64,000 bases of DNA, taken from assembly GCA_002077045.2 (NCBI GenBank), contig KZ111151.1:653718-717717 (forward strand), in the 5' to 3' direction. A program made the position numbers and the translations under genes. This DNA comes from Rachicladosporium sp. CCFEE 5018 (Eukaryota > Ascomycota > Dothideomycetes > Cladosporiales > Cladosporiaceae). Below are positions 41,360 through 53,253 of the stretch, in pieces. The notes under the pieces were generated by a model. The model was not told where the DNA came from. It ran no database searches and worked only from the letters and a program-made list of their open reading frames with translations. Numbering within the stretch: position 1 is the first letter of the stretch; each line of letters begins with the position of its first letter.

Positions 41360-42148
41360 CAGCATATTGCACGTGTCTGTACGAAGCTCATGATATCTAC
41401 ACATAAGCCCTGGCCCCGCCCTTGCGAGTGTCTTGCGGCGGTATCGGAACACTGGACTCTTACTCTAAGCATGGATCATCGGCACCTGAAAAATATATAG
41501 TTTGGCTGAGCAGCCTTGGAGACGATGTGGCGAGATGCATAGTCCTGGCTACGGTGGATGCGGTGTGCAGGATGGCGATATCGGGAGGGAACCGCGACTA
41601 CTCGGTGGTGGAGGGCAGCCGAAGACGATGAACTTCGTGGTCACTGCCACGCCGACTTTGGAGTAACTCATTCCGCATATTTCGGTGAACGATCTCAGTC
41701 CGGGGGGTGTGTCGGGCTCTCAGTGTCACTGGCAGATAGCATATGGTCATCCCAGCCTCGTTGGGACAGCTGAGTGCTCAGTGCTGCACTTGTGAGAGGC
41801 AAAAGCGTATGGCTCCCATGGGTATTGAAGAACGGAGATGCCACATCCACAAACTTGATAAGTCGACCATCAAGTTGCCGCACGTGGGTGAGCGGCAGCT
41901 CTTGCCAGCAGACGCTTCGATCAGCCGCGTACTGCTGACATCGCAAGCTGAGTAGCTGCGTGAAGTCGCCTGTCATGGTGGTCGTAAATGATGTACCGTA
42001 GCTTCAGCCTACCTGGATGCGGCATGACATAGAGCGATAGACTGTCAAAGCTGGAACTACTCAATAGCTGTCATCAGAGAGCCCGAAGGCTAGTCATGCG
42101 CGTGAGCAAGATCGCTCAGACCGATGCTCTGAGAATTTCTTGTCGCTG
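41360..42148. other. convergent 3' region, phosphoesterase and monooxygenase copies
   Basis: 789 bp closely similar to 30591-31378. A 70-codon frame at 41743-41955 is interrupted in the other copy; it is not called as a gene. Confidence 0.45.
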
Positions 42149-43922
42149 CTACATCTTCGTAAACGTACTGTACTCCGCATCCGCCACTTCTTTGCACTTC
42201 TCCCTGAACTCCGGTGCCGAGCCCATGTACCGCGCAACGATTCGCTTCTGTTTCCCTGCGACATTCTTGTTCACTCCAGTCATCCAGGAGTCAACTTTAT
42301 TACTCAAAAGATCCTTGCCCAGGTCGTGGACGTGGTCGGTCCAGTCTTGCACCTAGTCGCATGTCAGTGATAGGGCTCAAAAAGACGGAAATGAGGGTGA
42401 CCGACGCCTGCTGCGGTGGCCTCGAAGTACGAGATATTGTGGTCTCGACAGTACTCGATACACTCGGCGATCCATCCGACAGCGTACTCGATACTTCGCG
42501 GGATATTGCCGTACGCTTGATGCGGGCCCATGGACATCCACATGTTTGGGAAGTGCTCGACAGTCAAGCCCAAGTACGTTCGTGGCCCATCTTTCCACTC
42601 ATCTCGGAGACTGTGGTTGTTGGTGCCTCGGAAGTCTATGGCATCGAAGGCTCCAGTGACTGCGTCGAAGCCTGTTGCATACACTAAGATGTCGAACTTG
42701 AACTCCTCTGCCGTCGTGATGATGCCATCCTCGGTCACAAGCTCAAATGGCGTCTCAAGTAGGTCCACAAGTCGTACAGTTGGCCGATTGTAGGCTTCGA
42801 AATAGTACGTCTCCATGGGCACTCTCCTTGTGCCAAAACCTACGGATGATATCAGTGCTTGCCAAGTCAGCTCGGTGCAGATGTTGAGGACTGACCATGG
42901 TTCTTCGGTATCAGCTTATCCGCAGTCCACTGATCATGCACCCTCTCCTTCGTCTTCTTTGCTGCGAATGCAGTCACGAGATCATTGGCCTTCTCATCAA
43001 CCATGATCTCTTTGTAGTTGCTTAACCAGAATGGAAACCCAGGCAACGCCCACAGCTTCTCCCAAAACAATTCACGTTCCTCAGGAGTGTAGTCCCAAAT
43101 CGAGTCACCACATGCACTATGCATGAATCCCATTCGTGTTTGGTTGATCCGTATGAGCATCTCAGGATACCCACTGCGGATCTTCTCCATCTCATCGTCC
43201 GAGATTTTCGCATTGCGTAGCGGGATCGCCCAATTTGCTGTTCGTTGGAAGACTGTCACTTCCGCTGCTGTTTCTGCGATCACCGGTATTGCCTGGATTG
43301 CTGTGGCGCCGGTGCCAATGACGCCCACGCGCTTACCGGTAAAGTCTACCGGAGTCTTCGGCCAGCGCGAGGTAGGATATGCTTCGCCCTTGAAGTTGGC
43401 GACACCTGGTACATTAGGCAAAGTCGGGTTGCTTAAAACGCCAACGCCAGTGATGAGGAAACGTGAGGTGTACGTTTTGCCAGACTTATCAGTCGATTTC
43501 CATACGCGGTCCTGATCCAGCCAGTGCGCACTGTCGATGTATGTGTTGAATTGTAGGTGGTCCCATAGCTTCAATCGATCGCAGAGGAACCGGATGTATC
43601 GCTCAGTCTCAGCCTGTGGTGCGTAGTGCTCGGTCCATTTCCACTCATCCAACAGCTCGGGAGAGAAGTAGAAGGCGTATGTGTAAGACTCGGAATCGAA
43701 GCGCGCTCCTGGGTAACGGTCTACGATCAATCAGCAGGGCACTCAAAAGAGCAAACGGCATAGCATACTCCAATACCACGTTCCTCCCACTGACGTGCCA
43801 GCTTCAAGTACCTTTACACTGAGGTTCAGCTCCTTCATGCGATGACAAGCATAGCATCCTGAAAGGCCACCACCGATTACTAGCACATCGTAATCCGGCT
43901 TCACTGGTTCGAGGGAACCCAT
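42149..43922 (-). CDS. Baeyer-Villiger-type monooxygenase, second copy with altered fingerprint
   Basis: Exons 43922-43769, 43720-42896, 42839-42406 and 42352-42149, 538 residues, same phases as 28817-30590. FAD (GGGLSG) and NADPH (VIGTGATAIQ) motifs and YATGFD are intact. The family fingerprint, however, reads FKGEAYPTSRWP: the codon at 43376-43374 is CCT (Pro) where the left copy has CAT (His). That histidine is nearly invariant in Baeyer-Villiger enzymes and mutating it in characterised members strongly reduces activity, so this copy may be inactive, altered, or behave as an oxidase. The third donor is gtcggt here and gtaggt on the left. No stop or frameshift is present, so it is still called as a gene. 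Confidence 0.9.
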
Positions 43923-44643
43923 GCTGACGACTTGTTGAACGAAGTGCAGGCCTTTCGGATTGATCTTGTGCAGTAGAGAGTAAGTATTAGAGCCGTCGGA
44001 TATCGACAAACGCTTGTCACGCGCTTGAGCTATCGTAAAGGAAGGTCTGAACGCAATTGGTTCACCCGGCAGGCCAGTGAGATGAGTGATCGTTTGTAGT
44101 GATTATTGCAGCCCGATCAAGCTTGGCCACTGGATACTACTGGGAAGTAGTGATCAACCATACCCTGATCTCCAGATCTTGCTGGGGTCGGTACCGCAAT
44201 GTTAGATCTCGTAAAGTGGTACATGACCTCCGCAATGGTACCGCCTCGCCACTCTGCAGGGCGACTCGTGCGCGCGTAACCATGGCGGAGCTACAACCGG
44301 ATTCGCGGGTCGTTATCGACCAGTTGGCGATCTCAATGCCAGCGCTGATCGCTTGCAAACATGTCAAAAGTCATGGGCGAAGTCTAGAGTTCCCCGAATG
44401 GCGAAGGTTTCATTAAGCTTCAGCCTCAGGAAATAAAGATGCGGGGTTAGAGATACTCTATTTGGCACTGCGATAGCGAGAAGACACGGCGTCAACGTTG
44501 AAAGGCCACGTGGAACTGGGCAAGGCGGCATGGAAGATGTGGAATCGCGTGCACTCACGAAGGATGATCACAAATCAAGCGAGCGCGGAGGTGTAGCCGG
44601 AGCCGAGAAGAGAAATTGGTGATGCACAATCGTACGAAGCTGT
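43923..44643. other. intergenic region upstream of the second monooxygenase
   Basis: 721 bp. Aligns with 28112-28816 near the oxygenase 3' end but diverges for roughly 250 bp nearest the monooxygenase start. Confidence 0.5.
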
Positions 44644-45722
44644 CTACTCAACATCTTCGCCCTCCCAGAATACGAAGCATCTCACCTCAACGCTGGTCCT
44701 AGCCTCACCCTGATCAGGCTGATGCTCCAAGGGAAATGAAGAGTGAACCGCACACCTCGCCCTTCCGTCCTTCTTCGAATCGAAGATCTTGAACAACCAC
44801 GCCTCATCCGGCGTCTGATCAGCAGCGTAGTACCATTGCTGATTTGGATTATGGGCCATGTTCGTCACCTCGTAGCGCGGTGCTTGTTCACCGTTCAGGG
44901 AGTACTCCCACTTGCCCTTGTGAGCGAAGTTCTTGGAGACATTGCCATACTCGCCTGCGCCTGGCGGTGGTAGGTTGGCAACCACCGTACGCATGTCGTT
45001 CTCATCGACTGTACGGTAGTCGCAGAAGGCCAGAGGGTCGCGTTTTACGACCTTGCCGAAGGGCTGCCATGCGTTGATGATACCCCATCGAGAATTAGTG
45101 CGCTTGTTGGCTTCCTCTTCGTCCATGTTCAGGTACAGAATTTGCTCTGCTCCGCGGTAGCTCTGGTCAACGTGGACGAATCTCTGTGGCATCAAGTCAT
45201 CAGTATGTGCGCGCGCACTGTACACCATTAGACCTGGATACTCACAGCTGGATTGTTCTTCGTGACAAAGTCTGTGTCCTTCTTCTCGAGAGCGTCTTCC
45301 TTGGAATCGGCAGTAGTATGCCTGCGGCACATGTGCGAGATTACATGGACGTGTGTTGCACCAGTTCTGCAGGCGAGTCAGCAACATGCTCAACGGCTCA
45401 AGACGATCAGATCAGCATACTTCTCCTTGATGATCTTCTCGATCTCTGGATAGTACACCTCTTTGATGCGCTCTTCGTCAATGAAGTCTTTCTCCTCCGA
45501 CGTGTGGTCGATCAGCTCGAAGCCGGACTTGTCAAGCGTGATTTCGTCGCGGATAGGTCGCATATCCTTGATCTCGACATTGTGAGGAACATGCTTTCGT
45601 CGCTTCTCGAAGGCTGTGCCAGGATATGTCTGGACGATACCGCCGTCCTTTACTTCAAGGTAGTAGTAGAGGGTACTCTTCTCCTTGGGCAACTCGGTCT
45701 GGGTCATAGTAGTGATCGCCAT
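44644..45722 (-). CDS. AsaB/CmcJ-type Fe(II) oxygenase, second copy
   Basis: Exons 45722-45421, 45366-45246 and 45183-44644, 320 residues, the same structure as 27033-28111. HxD (RFVHVDQSY) and the distal histidine (CAVHSSFP) are intact. Differences are few, such as E-I for E-L in RDEITLDKSG and Asn for Lys before SRWGIINAW. The first donor, gtatgc, is conserved and supports the splice choice in both copies. A longer in-frame upstream extension is open here but not in the left copy, so the shared start (MAITTMTQTELPKEK) is used. Confidence 0.83.
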
Positions 45723-45787
45723 TGTGTTTGAGAGCTGAAAGGTTGTGAGACGTGTGAGAGACCCTGTTGTTGCGATGCTTAATACTA

Positions 45788-45818
45788 CGGATGTCTCGAA
45801 GTGACAACAATATATCCG
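45788..45818. promoter_or_regulatory. CGGAT-N21-ATCCG element
   Basis: CGGAT at 45788-45792 and ATCCG at 45814-45818 with the same 21-bp spacing as the left copy, although the spacer sequence differs. Confidence 0.5.
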
Positions 45819-46510
45819 CAACAAAGCCGCCATTCAATACGGTCGTCATCACCACGACAATTGCCTTCCTCGCCATGTTGATGTATTTTGGCAGCTGTAA
45901 CCGTTGATCATGTACCTCGTGGGAGCCATGATCTGCGCATCTCCGTGGTAAGCTTTCTCGAGTGTGGGGTAAGTGAAGTCTCCCATACCACTGAGCTCCC
46001 CACGATCGCGATTATTTCCGGAGGACCACGAGACCTGTCATGCCCGAAGCAGCGGACTGCTTTGCAATGCATCTGCGAACGGTCTTGACGACCTTTAGCA
46101 TATGAAGAGAACTAAACGAATTTCCGGAAGTGAGGTTCTCTCCAGAGCGATGCGGTAGGTGTGAACAGGCCTGAAGTGTGTTCGTATGTGCAGCAGACCC
46201 TCTCCTCCGTTGTCGAATATTGAAACGGCACTGAGCTCCGCTCTTCACTTCAGCGGGTCGCTTGTAGTTACCACGAGACATTGCGCGTGAGCATGTGTTG
46301 CGTTCACGTGAGGCGTTGGCCAGATTCGTCAATGCAATTTAGTAGTTGCAGCCTCTCTCGGCTACCGGTTTCCAGACGCTCGGAGATGCGGCAAGCCCAG
46401 GCGATGCTTGCTCCAGCCCTGGAATCTGGACCACAGTGTCGGAATACGGCGAAATTTAGTCTTCGGTAGACTGTGGGCGCCCCACGGGGTACGAGTCCGA
46501 GTGTTGCGAT

Positions 46511-46520
46511 ATATCCGCAA
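46511..46520. promoter_or_regulatory. TATATCCGCA element near the second MFS start
   Basis: Identical ten bases to 45811-45820; 109-118 bp upstream of the MFS start at 46629. Confidence 0.42.
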
Positions 46521-46628
46521 TGTCCCCATCGTCTTAGGGCAGTGAGTTGTAAGACCGTCCTACCTCCGTTAGTTCCCAACATCGCCGTCTGCTATCGCCA
46601 CAGTCAGGGCGAACGATCGAGGGCGACA

Positions 46629-48938
46629 ATGGCGACCAACGAGATGAAGCAGTCGTACAATAATCACCATGAGTTCGAGCGAGATTCCGACCAGCTCTCG
46701 CAGCCCAGCGACACCCGCCAAGGTGATCCTGAGAAGCGAGTCGCAGAAGGCGTTGTGTATCGCGGTGCTGGCGAAGATGACAAAGTCACAATGAAGACAT
46801 GGGCAGTTGTCGTTGTGCTCGCTGCGTCGTATGGGTTGTCCTTCTGGCCGATCCCGTTCTTCAGTACTATACAGGGCACAATGGCCGTCGAATTCGGGTC
46901 GAATGCCGCACAGGGTACTTGGTGCGCTAAGTCAACTCCGAGACTATTTGTCAGTAGCTGACTGTCGATCAGGCTCACTGCAGTCTACAGCATGGGCGGT
47001 ACCATCGCTTTCTTGACCTGCGGCGCCAACAGCGATCTGTTCGGTCGGAGAACGTTCATTCTCTTGGGAAATGTGAGTAGACATCAGCTCCTATAAGTGC
47101 AATTGTATAGTCTGACAGGCTCGGACAGATCTGTGTAGTCGTTGGATCGATCATCGGAGCCACCTCGCACAAGATTGGACAGTCCATCGTCGCACATGTG
47201 TTGCTCGGCTTCGGAGGTGGAAATTGCCAGCTCGCCGCATTCGCGCTCCCGGAGCTGCTGCCAAACAAGTGGCGACACTTCGCGGTCGTCATTGCTGATG
47301 GTGGGATTTACTTCGATGTCATCGTCGGACCAGTCGTCGCTCGTATCGCCAGCGCCAACAACGCCGTAAGTGACAAGGCTCTCACTAGACCCAGTGATGA
47401 GAACTGACTTGATGCAGTGGCGCTGGGGCTACTGGGGTCTGGTCATCGCACAAGGCATGTCCCTGGCAATCCTCGCGGCGTTCTACTTCCCTCCCAAGCA
47501 CCCGCGAGGTGTCCCATGGGACGAGGCACTGCGACACCTGGACTACTTCGGGATCGTGACGTCCACTGCAGCGGTAGCGCTCATCTTATCAGGCATCGTG
47601 TATGTCCAGTTGCTTCCGTCGAACTCGCCAATCGTCATCGGCTTACTGGTCTCGGGCTTTGCATGCCTTATTGCCTTCGGAGTCTGGGAGACATTCGCGA
47701 AGCTGAAGAACCCTCTTGCGCCGACGCGACTGTTCACCGCAAACAAGGGACGTTCCCTGACGGCTCCGGTAAGTCGCTGAGTGGGGAACTCGGGTCGACG
47801 TCGAACTTTGGCTGACAACTTTCCAGTTCATCGTCGGGTTTGTTGTGTAAGTCAAATTGGGCACTTTGTATACCCGAATTAGAGCTAATCGAGAGGGTTA
47901 GGACTATGTACTATTACGGTAAGGCGGTGGTTCTTGAGTGATCTGCCATATAGATTCTTACTGATTTTTTCCTAGGAACAAACTTTACCTGTAAGTGCAC
48001 GTGCCACATGTGCCAACGGACGGCGACGGCGACTTTGACCTCTAGAGAGAGGATCAGCATCGATGTTGCACAGCCTATGGGCATTGCATGGCAGAGACTG
48101 TGGCATGCTTGTGTTTGTAAGAGGCAACTGACATGTGCAATCAGGGCCCACCATGGTTGGCGTATACTTTACCACAGAAGCGACCCCGCGCCACATCGTC
48201 TACCTTCTCTCAACAGTCCAGGGCTTCGGCATCTTCACCGGCGCAATGCTGCTCTCCTTCCTTGGAAAGCATATTGGTCACTGGAAATGGCAGCTCGGTG
48301 TCCCGGTAACGATCATGACCATCTTCGGTGGTCTTCTGGCAATTATAACACCAGAGAAGAAGAACGAAGCCATCGCATTCGCGTTCCTTAGTGCAACTGG
48401 CTACGGCTACGCCCAGTACCTCAGTATCGCATACATTCAATTTGGCGCTGACCAGAGTGAGCTTGGAATTGCTGGCGGACTTGCTGGCGTGGCGCGTTAT
48501 GCTGGAGGCGCTGTGGCCGTGGCCATCTTTTCGACGATCTTGTCCACCACGCAGAGCAAGTATGCTATTACGCACGTTGTAGCTGCGGCGGAGGCTGCTG
48601 GTGCATCACCCGAGACCGCACAGGCTGTATTCGCCGCCTTGCCGCTCGGAGCTGCGGCGCTTGAGAAAGTGCCGGGATTGACGACCGCGATTGCGACAGC
48701 TGCCGGTGGTGCGTTGGTGCAGAGTTATGTCGAGGCTGTGAAGTGAGTGAAGTCCAATGTGAGAGGTCCTGGCATTAGCTGACTCGATTTTAGGACCATC
48801 GCACTGGCGTCGCTGGCCTTCGGAGGTGTTGCTATGATCGCTTGCTTGTTCTTGGAGGACATTGGCCCGAAGATGACGCCTAAGATCGAGGTATTCTTGG
48901 AAAACGATGTGCAGGCTGAGAAGAACAAGTTCCATTAG
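46629..48938 (+). CDS. TRI12-type MFS efflux transporter, second copy
   Basis: Nine exons: 46629-46921, 46973-47072, 47129-47365, 47418-47768, 47827-47846, 47902-47918, 47976-47990, 48145-48742 and 48794-48938, totalling 1776 coding bases and 591 residues, equal to the left copy. All nine junctions are GT-AG and the three mini-exons (20, 17, 15 nt) are kept although the intervening introns differ. Motif A (GANSDLFGRRTFIL) and the PTMVGVYFT segment are intact. Substitutions are few and conservative, such as V-V for A-V in RVAEGVVYRG and R for L in EATPRHIV. Both copies look functional. Confidence 0.9.
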
Positions 48939-49282
48939 CGGAGCGCACTGAAGCAGTAAACGGCAATATTAGTTCTTGGTGGAAGCTAGATCATATAAGC
49001 TACACCTAGCAGATATCCTATTATCGCGAGGTCGTCAGCAGAAACTTGTCCATCAAATGGGCGTTCGTGACTGTGGCATGACGCTCCAAGTGTTTGTCGG
49101 CGATATCAACGATCAGGGCCCAAATGTCGAAGCTCACACAACCTTGCAAGTCCCATTGCGGTTGCGCCCCGCACGCCGTAGCAGTCCCATAGCATATCCG
49201 CGCCAATGAGATAGACGATTCGTCGGTCTTGACAGGGCTTCCTATTTCGACCCAACGTAATTCGGCAACAGTCTGCATTGCC
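48939..49282. other. convergent 3' region, MFS and DPM1 copies
   Basis: 344 bp, same length as 23467-23810 and well conserved. No gene recognised. Confidence 0.5.
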
Positions 49283-50058
49283 TCACACCTTCATCCAGAG
49301 ATTGAGCACGCCTTTCGCATACTCCACGATCTCATCGCCACCCAGCTTGCTCTCTCCATACACCCGATCCACGAAGCTGATCGGCACCTCCGCCACCTTG
49401 AAACCCATGCCCTTCGCCCGTACCATCATCTCCATTTGAAATGTGTACCCCTTGCTCTCAGTCCTGCTGATGACCTCCTTCAGTACCGCAGTCTTGTATA
49501 ATCTGAAGCTCCCCGTGAGATCACTGACGCCCGGCCGTAGCAACGTGTCCGCGAACAGGTTTGCCCCTCTCGACACGAACTTCCGCTTCAGATCCCAGCC
49601 GTATACCCCTCCGTTGCCGGCGTACCTCGTTCCAGTCACAATATCGTAGTCCGCCTCTGCCTGCTTTGCGATCATGATTGGCAAGAACTTGGGGTGGTGG
49701 CTGAAGTCGGCATCCATGATGATCGTGTAGTTACCAGTCACATGTTGCAGACCATGAACATATGCTGTGCCCAGGCCGAGCTTGCCTGCCCTGGGGTATA
49801 GCCTTACATGTGAGGCGCCGAGGGCCTTTATGAGTTGCTTAGCGACGTCTTGAGTGCCGTCTGGTGAGCCATCGTCTACAATTATCACTTCCCAGTCGAG
49901 ATTTCTAGCACACTTTATCAGTGAGCGCGCTGAGGACTGGGTGAGCAATGCCCATACTGTGCCTTGAACGTCTGCTCCAGTAACCAGACGATTATGGGTA
50001 GGTTCTTGCGCTCGTTGTAGGTCGGGAGGAGGACGGAGTACTTGTTCCGTACTGCCAT
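49283..50058 (-). CDS. DPM1: dolichol-phosphate mannosyltransferase, second copy
   Basis: Exons 50058-49958 and 49904-49283, 53-nt intron, 240 residues. One residue differs from the left copy (Ala for Leu in KQAEADYD); GT2 motifs VIIVDDGSPDGT, MDADFSHHP and TGSFRLYK are unchanged. Divergent to the intact SR140-like gene. Confidence 0.95.
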
Positions 50059-50338
50059 GTTGACTGTCGTGGATGAGGACGCAATGATCAGATCCACACA
50101 AGGCTTCCAGTCGCTCGAAGCTATCGCTCCATCATGTGTAAGTCCAAACGTCCAGTGTCGCAACAAGTGGTCAAGTCGCTGTCGGGGAAGCGGGGATCAC
50201 ACCCGGATCGACTTTACTTCCATCCTTTAGCATGTGATCGCGACTTCCGCTGCTCTAGTGAGACAGCATTTGTGATGGCACTATTACTTGGACCCTAGCA
50301 TACGTACGTCGCATCTGGTTGAATGATCTTGCGCAGTC

Positions 50339-52849
50339 ATGGACCCAGAAGAGGACTTAAAAGAGTTCCCGGACGTGACTTCGAAACTCGCTGCACCGAA
50401 GAAGATCTCCGCCTTCGAACGCGAGAAACAAGCAGCTGAGGCGAAACGCTTACGGGCCGAAGAAGAGAACGCAGCTGCATTACGCGAATTTGAGGAGTCC
50501 TTCGGCCACGATGACGAAAATGGAAGTCGAAGCAATGCTCCTGCACCTCGTGCTCCCCCAACAGGACCTCGTGGCGGCGGCATGGGTGGTGGCATGGCAG
50601 CTGGACGACTTACTGGCGGCTCGATGCGAGGATCTGTTCGGCATGACATGGACTCGCTTGGTGATTTGGGCGGTCCACCTCCACCTCCCAGTCTGAAGCG
50701 GAAGCGAGCCCTCGAAGAGGCTCGAGAGTTGGAAGAAGCTCGCCGCGATCAGGGTGTCTTTGGTGCTGCTCCTGCTGACTACGATGATGCCGAGCACTCT
50801 CGGTCAAACGATGTCGTTCCTGAGTATCAAGAAGATACGGCACCCAAGCCGACAATGCAACTAGGTATGATCCCACCAGGCACCACCGTAGAAGAGCTCA
50901 GAGCTATGCTCTCTCCGTATGTGAACGTGCACTCAATACGTTGGACTCCGCCAGCGGCAGGTGGATTTCCTGGGAGGAAGTCACTAACCGCTATCGCGAC
51001 TCTTGATTCGTCCACATCTGCAGGACAGATCGATACAGCCGTGAGCGCACTGCGAGACAAGTACATAGGATGTGGCTTCTATTTGTCAGTGTCGCGGCAT
51101 TTATCATCTGCTGCACAATTCCCTGGAATAGGCGGCGCGGGCGGCGCAAGGACAATCGAGCCCTTTGGTGCAATCTCAACCCGCGAGCGGAACTTCAAGT
51201 CGACGATGAAGAATGCTCCGCCTCCTCGGGAGCATCGCGGTGGCTTCGCTCCGCCTGAGTACTACGACAGACAAGCACCCGTAGCGAAAGCTGCAGGAGC
51301 TCGGGTGGAGGTGCATCCACCACTTGATATTGCCACTGTCCGAGCTGTGCATACCATCTCGGACCGCATACTATCGGAGCCAGATACAGATCGAGCAGTA
51401 GAGCTGGAAGCATTGCTCATGTCCATGCTTGAGGTACAGAAGGATGAGCACTTCTCCTTCCTATACGACAGCAAATCTACCGCGGGCATCTACTATCGTT
51501 ACTGCCTATGGGGACCCGAGGAAGCCGATGAGCACCGAGGCGGACGCAAGGATCCAGTGCGCATCTTCGGCGATCTCGACATGGAATGGCTACCACCTCA
51601 CAAGGAAGTGCCGTTTCCTGATTTGACGAGCCTCGCGCAGGTCACGGAGCACATCGACTACGATTCCAGTGATGAAGAGAGCGACGATGATGGAGACGAT
51701 AGACGCACCAATGGCGGCATAGATGGCGACGCAGGTCCGCAAAAGCCAGACAAGACTCGGCTCACGCCACTGCAGCGAGCTCGATTCACTCACATCTTGG
51801 CTCGCCTGCCAACATCTATCGCGCGCTTACGTCAAGGCGATATCGCTCGCATCTCAAACTATGTCATCAATCACGCTGGCAGTGGCGCGGATGAGCTAGT
51901 TGATTTGCTACTACTGAACATTGAGAACCCATTCTCGACTCTTCGCGCGGCCAAAGATCCCGGGGCCGACTTATCACCAACTTCGGACAACGAAGAAGAG
52001 GACGACTACGAACCAGGCGACGCCCTCCCAGTCCTATCCTCCACCACTCCACCTTCCGGATCCGACCAGCGATCCCGCCCTACAGACATCGACGATCCCT
52101 CGAACCCCAAACTTATCGCCCTCTACGCCATATCAGACATCCTCTCCGCGTCTTCCACAGCAGGCGCCCGCAACGCCTGGAAATTCCGCTCCCTCTTCGA
52201 AGCCGGCTTCAAAGCCTGCAAAACGTTTGAGCGCCTCGGTCGCTTAGACAAGGAGCTTGGCTGGGGCAAGATGAAGGCTGAGCAGTGGAAGCGGAAGGTG
52301 GGTGTGGTATTTGGGTGCTGGGAGGGATGGAATGTGTTTTCTGGAGATGTGCATGCGGATTTGAAGAAGGCTTTCTTTGAGCCGCCGTTGACGGAGGAGG
52401 AGAAGAGGAGGTTGGCAGCGGACGAGGTGAAGAGGAAGACTGAGGGAGAGGGGAAGTGGATGAGTAAGTTCAAAAAGTTGGGAGAGGGGACTGCGTCGCC
52501 TGTTGTGCTACCAGCTGTCGAGGCGAAAACGGATGATGCTGATATGGATGTTGATGGCGAGCCTATGGCTGATCTGGACGGTGAAATCATGAATGACATG
52601 AACGGAGATGCTGATCATGATATTGACGGTCAGCCTATGGATGCTATTGACGGTCATCCAATGGACGACGTAGACGGCGCGCCGATGGAGGAGCCCATTG
52701 CTGCACCGACACCTACAGCGCCATCAAGAGGTGGTATGTCGTTCACTGCGAGCACGGGAGGTGGTCTAGGTGGTGCAGCCATTACTGCCACGAAGAAGCC
52801 TGGCCGTATGAAGGCCGAGGATATGTTCGGCGAGAGCGACTCGGACTGA
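50339..52849 (+). CDS. SR140/U2SURP-like splicing factor, intact copy
   Basis: 836 residues in a single exon. Order: acidic, Ala/Glu-rich N-terminus starting MDPEEDLKEFPDVTSK; a Gly-rich stretch (about 80-100); an RRM-like segment from about residue 173 (MQLGMIPPGTTVEELRAML, then GCGFYLSVSRH); a SURP-like module containing FSFLYDSKSTAGIYYRYCLW; an acidic linker; a CID domain (TPLQRARFTHILARLPTSIA to VDLLLLNIENPF); a basic helical region; and an acidic tail of about five D-x-D-G-x-P-M-x-D units ending EDMFGESDSD. This matches U2-associated SR140, a U2 snRNP partner in splicing. At 50828-50830 the codon is CAA, where the left copy has a stop. It probably supplies the function for both copies. 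Confidence 0.88.
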   Translation: MDPEEDLKEFPDVTSKLAAPKKISAFEREKQAAEAKRLRAEEENAAALREFEESFGHDDENGSRSNAPAPRAPPTGPRGGGMGGGMAAGRLTGGSMRGSVRHDMDSLGDLGGPPPPPSLKRKRALEEARELEEARRDQGVFGAAPADYDDAEHSRSNDVVPEYQEDTAPKPTMQLGMIPPGTTVEELRAMLSPYVNVHSIRWTPPAAGGFPGRKSLTAIATLDSSTSAGQIDTAVSALRDKYIGCGFYLSVSRHLSSAAQFPGIGGAGGARTIEPFGAISTRERNFKSTMKNAPPPREHRGGFAPPEYYDRQAPVAKAAGARVEVHPPLDIATVRAVHTISDRILSEPDTDRAVELEALLMSMLEVQKDEHFSFLYDSKSTAGIYYRYCLWGPEEADEHRGGRKDPVRIFGDLDMEWLPPHKEVPFPDLTSLAQVTEHIDYDSSDEESDDDGDDRRTNGGIDGDAGPQKPDKTRLTPLQRARFTHILARLPTSIARLRQGDIARISNYVINHAGSGADELVDLLLLNIENPFSTLRAAKDPGADLSPTSDNEEEDDYEPGDALPVLSSTTPPSGSDQRSRPTDIDDPSNPKLIALYAISDILSASSTAGARNAWKFRSLFEAGFKACKTFERLGRLDKELGWGKMKAEQWKRKVGVVFGCWEGWNVFSGDVHADLKKAFFEPPLTEEEKRRLAADEVKRKTEGEGKWMSKFKKLGEGTASPVVLPAVEAKTDDADMDVDGEPMADLDGEIMNDMNGDADHDIDGQPMDAIDGHPMDDVDGAPMEEPIAAPTPTAPSRGGMSFTASTGGGLGGAAITATKKPGRMKAEDMFGESDSD

Positions 52850-53253
52850 GCAGAGGTGTAAAGATGGCGATATACAAGCTTGAATACAATGCTATCAATA
52901 CATGCTTCTGCCCGAAGCACCAGTCCTGGCTGTCTATCCTCCTCATGTCTCTGACATTTGCAGAGCGTGACGGCTGCTTAAGCGACAATCGCCAGCGACA
53001 AGGCACTGAACTTCCATCTGCGATCACCGTGGAGAGCCACCCACGATGGTAGCACTATCCTGAACAATGGGGCTCTCTCGTTAACGTTCCTCGCGGTCGG
53101 ACGAAAGATACCGCGCGGTCGATAGTAGCACAAAAGACCGTCGGATTGTTGAGAGATGACCGGAGAGACCGATTCGCTAAGATTGCCGGTCCCCTTCGAA
53201 TCGCTCTGGTCGTGCATGCACCATGATCTCCGATTCTCTCACTCTCAGCTTCC
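52850..53253. other. convergent 3' region, SR140-like and RING copies
   Basis: 404 bp, similar to 19495-19896. No gene recognised. Confidence 0.5.

Larger units (their letters stand above)
45723..46628. other. bidirectional promoter, second oxygenase and MFS copies
   Basis: 906 bp. The 10-base word TATATCCGCA occurs exactly twice, at 45811-45820 and 46511-46520, about 100 bp from each gene start. Confidence 0.6.

Noticed and set aside
41743..41955. 70-codon ORF opening with a Cys-x2-Cys-like stretch
   Set aside because: The left copy has a stop and no zinc-cluster pattern follows; kept only as a finding on the spacer.
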